Source of the DNA: UBA2197 sp034370465
GTDB taxonomy: Bacteria; Desulfobacterota; Desulfuromonadia; Desulfuromonadales; UBA2197
Length of the DNA stretch: 16,459 bases
Direction of reading: 5' to 3'
Assembly (NCBI GenBank): GCA_034370465.1
Contig: JAXMLA010000170.1
Coordinates: 1 to 16,459 of the forward strand
Positions 15,109 to 16,459 of the stretch are shown here, in pieces (the stretch's first letter is position 1; every line of letters starts with the position of its first letter). The position numbers and the translations under genes are program-made. Under the pieces are notes generated by a model. It searched no databases, was not told the DNA's origin, and saw nothing but the letters and a program-made list of their open reading frames with translations.

Positions 15109-16064
15109 TGGCTGCTATCAAGGAGCTGGCCGACACGCTGAAAAACCGTACTGCGCACGGACTCGATATTCCCTGTCAGTTGGGCACCAGCGGCATTATG
15201 ATGCCCGCCACCGCCAAATTCACGGGAGATCGCGCCGACATCGATGCGGCCTTTGGAACGGAAACCGACCTTAAACTGCTCCGGTCCGATCTGTCGAAAA
15301 AAAAGGCCGACCTCGACACCAAGGATCGAGCGCGGGTAATTGACAAAACCATCGGTGTGCTCGGCGCGGGCGCCGGTGGCACGGTACATCTCGGTTGTCA
15401 CACTCACTGAACCATAGCGGCCGCAGGGAGAGATGGTCAAGGTTTGCAGAGCGAGAGCGAGCAGACGCAGACGCAGTTCCGGTTGGCTTTCATAAAGACC
15501 GGCGGCGGCATCCCAGGGGTTGACTCCCAGCGCGATCATCTCACCGGCAACACGAAACGCCTCCGCATCAGCATTGGAGTAGCGAAAAGAACCGGTGTCA
15601 GCTAAAACGGCCGCATAAACACAGAAAGCAATCTCGCGGGACAAGGGGATATTCCCGGCCTGCAGCAGCCGATAGATGAGGACACCGGTGGCGCTGGCTT
15701 GTTCATCGACATAATGCAGCGGGGAAAAGTGCTCGGAAAAGGGGTGATGATCGATGTTGACGAGGAGATCGCAGTGCTGAACCAAGTGCGTTCCGGCCCG
15801 GCGCAACTCTCCGGCATCCAGGATGAAACCGACATCGAAATGTTCGTCGGCTTCCAAGGTGCGGCGAATCGTTGTCGATTCCGGGAGGAAAGTCAGGGTA
15901 TCGGGAACACCGTCGCAATTATAAGCGACAACCTCCTTGCCGAGTGAACGCAGAGCCAGAGTCAAAGCCAGCGTCGAGGCGATGGCATCACCGTCCGGAC
16001 CTTCATGCGAAGCAACGAGAAAGCGGCGGTTCTCTTTAATTGTCTTGAGAATCGCCCCGACCAT
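15105..16064 (-). CDS. nrnA: DHH/DHHA1 phosphoesterase, bifunctional oligoribonuclease/pAp phosphatase (NrnA type)
   Basis: Cytoplasmic Mn-dependent phosphoesterase predicted to degrade 2-5-mer nanoRNAs and/or pAp. It has 319 residues. DHH domain motifs are SHEGPDGDAIAS (19-30), LDAGE (82-86), NIDHHPFSEH (103-112) and LADTGSFRYSN (154-164). The DHHA1 domain ends with FGGGGHHNAAGA (283-294), the substrate-binding GGGH motif. Deltaproteobacteria often lack Orn and use this family, which is family knowledge, not seen here. The start is the ATG at 16064, with AGGAG 10 bases upstream; it overlaps the rbfA 3' end by 29 bases. A longer frame to 16250 only shadows rbfA. Confidence 0.94.
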   Translation of the reverse strand: MVGAILKTIKENRRFLVASHEGPDGDAIASTLALTLALRSLGKEVVAYNCDGVPDTLTFLPESTTIRRTLEADEHFDVGFILDAGELRRAGTHLVQHCDLLVNIDHHPFSEHFSPLHYVDEQASATGVLIYRLLQAGNIPLSREIAFCVYAAVLADTGSFRYSNADAEAFRVAGEMIALGVNPWDAAAGLYESQPELRLRLLALALQTLTISPCGRYGSVSVTTEMYRATGARAEHTDGFVNYPRSILGVEVGLFFRQIGPEQFKVGFRSKGRIDVGAISREFGGGGHHNAAGAQLTGNIESVRSTVFQRVGQLLDSSH

Positions 16065-16413
16065 CGTCTTCTTTCTCCTGAATCCCTTTGAGTAGCGCTT
16101 CGATATGATGCCCGTAATCGATCGACGTATCGTAATGAAAAACCACTTCAGGAACAACCCGCAACCGCAACTGCTTGCCGATTTCACGGCGGATATAAGG
16201 GATGGCACTTTTGAGACCGGCCGCGGAATCCTTCCGCGCCTTGTCATCACCGATCACTGTGAAGAAGACCTTGGCCAGGGAAAGATCCGAGGTCACGTCG
16301 ACGGCGGTGATGGTGACAAAACCGACCCGGGGATCTTTCAACCCCTTGATGATCAGGGAGGAGATCTCTTTTTGAATCGCTTCAGCGACCTTTTGTGCCC
16401 GTTGTATTCCCAA
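16036..16413 (-). CDS. rbfA: 30S ribosome-binding factor A
   Basis: KH-fold factor needed for late 30S subunit and 16S 5'-end maturation, 125 residues. Family signatures are QRAQKVAEAIQKEIS (4-18), KDPRVGFVTIT (26-36), DLSLAKVFFTV (43-53) and the C-terminal LRVVPEVVFHYDTSIDYG (84-101). The start is TTG at 16413, with AAAGGTG seven bases before it. A TGA lies in frame four codons upstream, so no longer form is possible. Its 3' end overlaps nrnA by 29 bases. Positions 16414-16459 probably hold the end of an upstream gene, but the 46 bases are too few to identify it. Confidence 0.95.
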   Translation of the reverse strand: MGIQRAQKVAEAIQKEISSLIIKGLKDPRVGFVTITAVDVTSDLSLAKVFFTVIGDDKARKDSAAGLKSAIPYIRREIGKQLRLRVVPEVVFHYDTSIDYGHHIEALLKGIQEKEDDGRGDSQDN

Positions 16414-16459
16414 ACCTGGTCACCTTTACTCGTACTGAAATGAACATAAACTCCGAAGG

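Noticed and set aside
16414..16459. End of an upstream gene (in related gene clusters a DUF503 protein or infB precedes rbfA)
   Set aside because: Only 46 bases are visible. More than one frame stays open or stops plausibly, and no family signature can be recognised.

Overview
The window looks like core chromosome of a Desulfuromonadales/Geobacter-type deltaproteobacterium (Desulfobacterota). This is inferred from gene order (gap-pgk-tpiA-secG-tRNA-Leu, and rbfA-nrnA-truB-rpsO-pnp-M16 peptidase-dut), from protein style (for example a HAMP-PAS histidine kinase with an 'FYEIGK' box and a 'GTGLGL' G2 box) and from the moderately high GC. No database search was possible, so the genus is not assigned.

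Layout. Positions 1-3906 are on the minus strand: a sensor histidine kinase, then a YycJ/WalJ-type metallo-beta-lactamase-fold hydrolase, then purB, which runs off the left edge. A divergent promoter region (3907-4176) separates these from a plus-strand glycolysis block: gap, a strong terminator-like hairpin, pgk, tpiA and secG. A tRNA-Leu(GAG) follows with its own near-consensus promoter and a terminator. From 7988 to the right edge everything is on the minus strand. In transcription order it is rbfA, nrnA, truB, rpsO, pnp, an M16 processing peptidase, dut, a YbeD/DUF493 protein, a TsaC/YrdC-family protein, a secreted PDZ protein and a small unknown protein with a cysteine-rich C-terminal tail. 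Most junctions here are overlapping or a few bases long, so this reads as one long operon with an internal promoter before rpsO and a structured rpsO-pnp spacer.

How the genes work together. gap, pgk and tpiA encode consecutive triose-phosphate steps of glycolysis/gluconeogenesis. SecG is a subunit of the Sec translocon. The right-hand block is a translation and RNA-metabolism cluster: RbfA (30S maturation), NrnA (nanoRNA/pAp hydrolysis), TruB (tRNA psi55), S15, PNPase (RNA decay) and a TsaC-like protein (tRNA t6A), with dUTPase and an M16 peptidase attached.

Nothing in the window is a mobile element, CRISPR array, phage or obvious new multi-gene system. The points most worth a second look are the gap/pgk hairpin, the hairpins in the rpsO-pnp spacer, the small C-terminal CxxCxCxC protein paired with a PDZ protein, and the start-codon choices.
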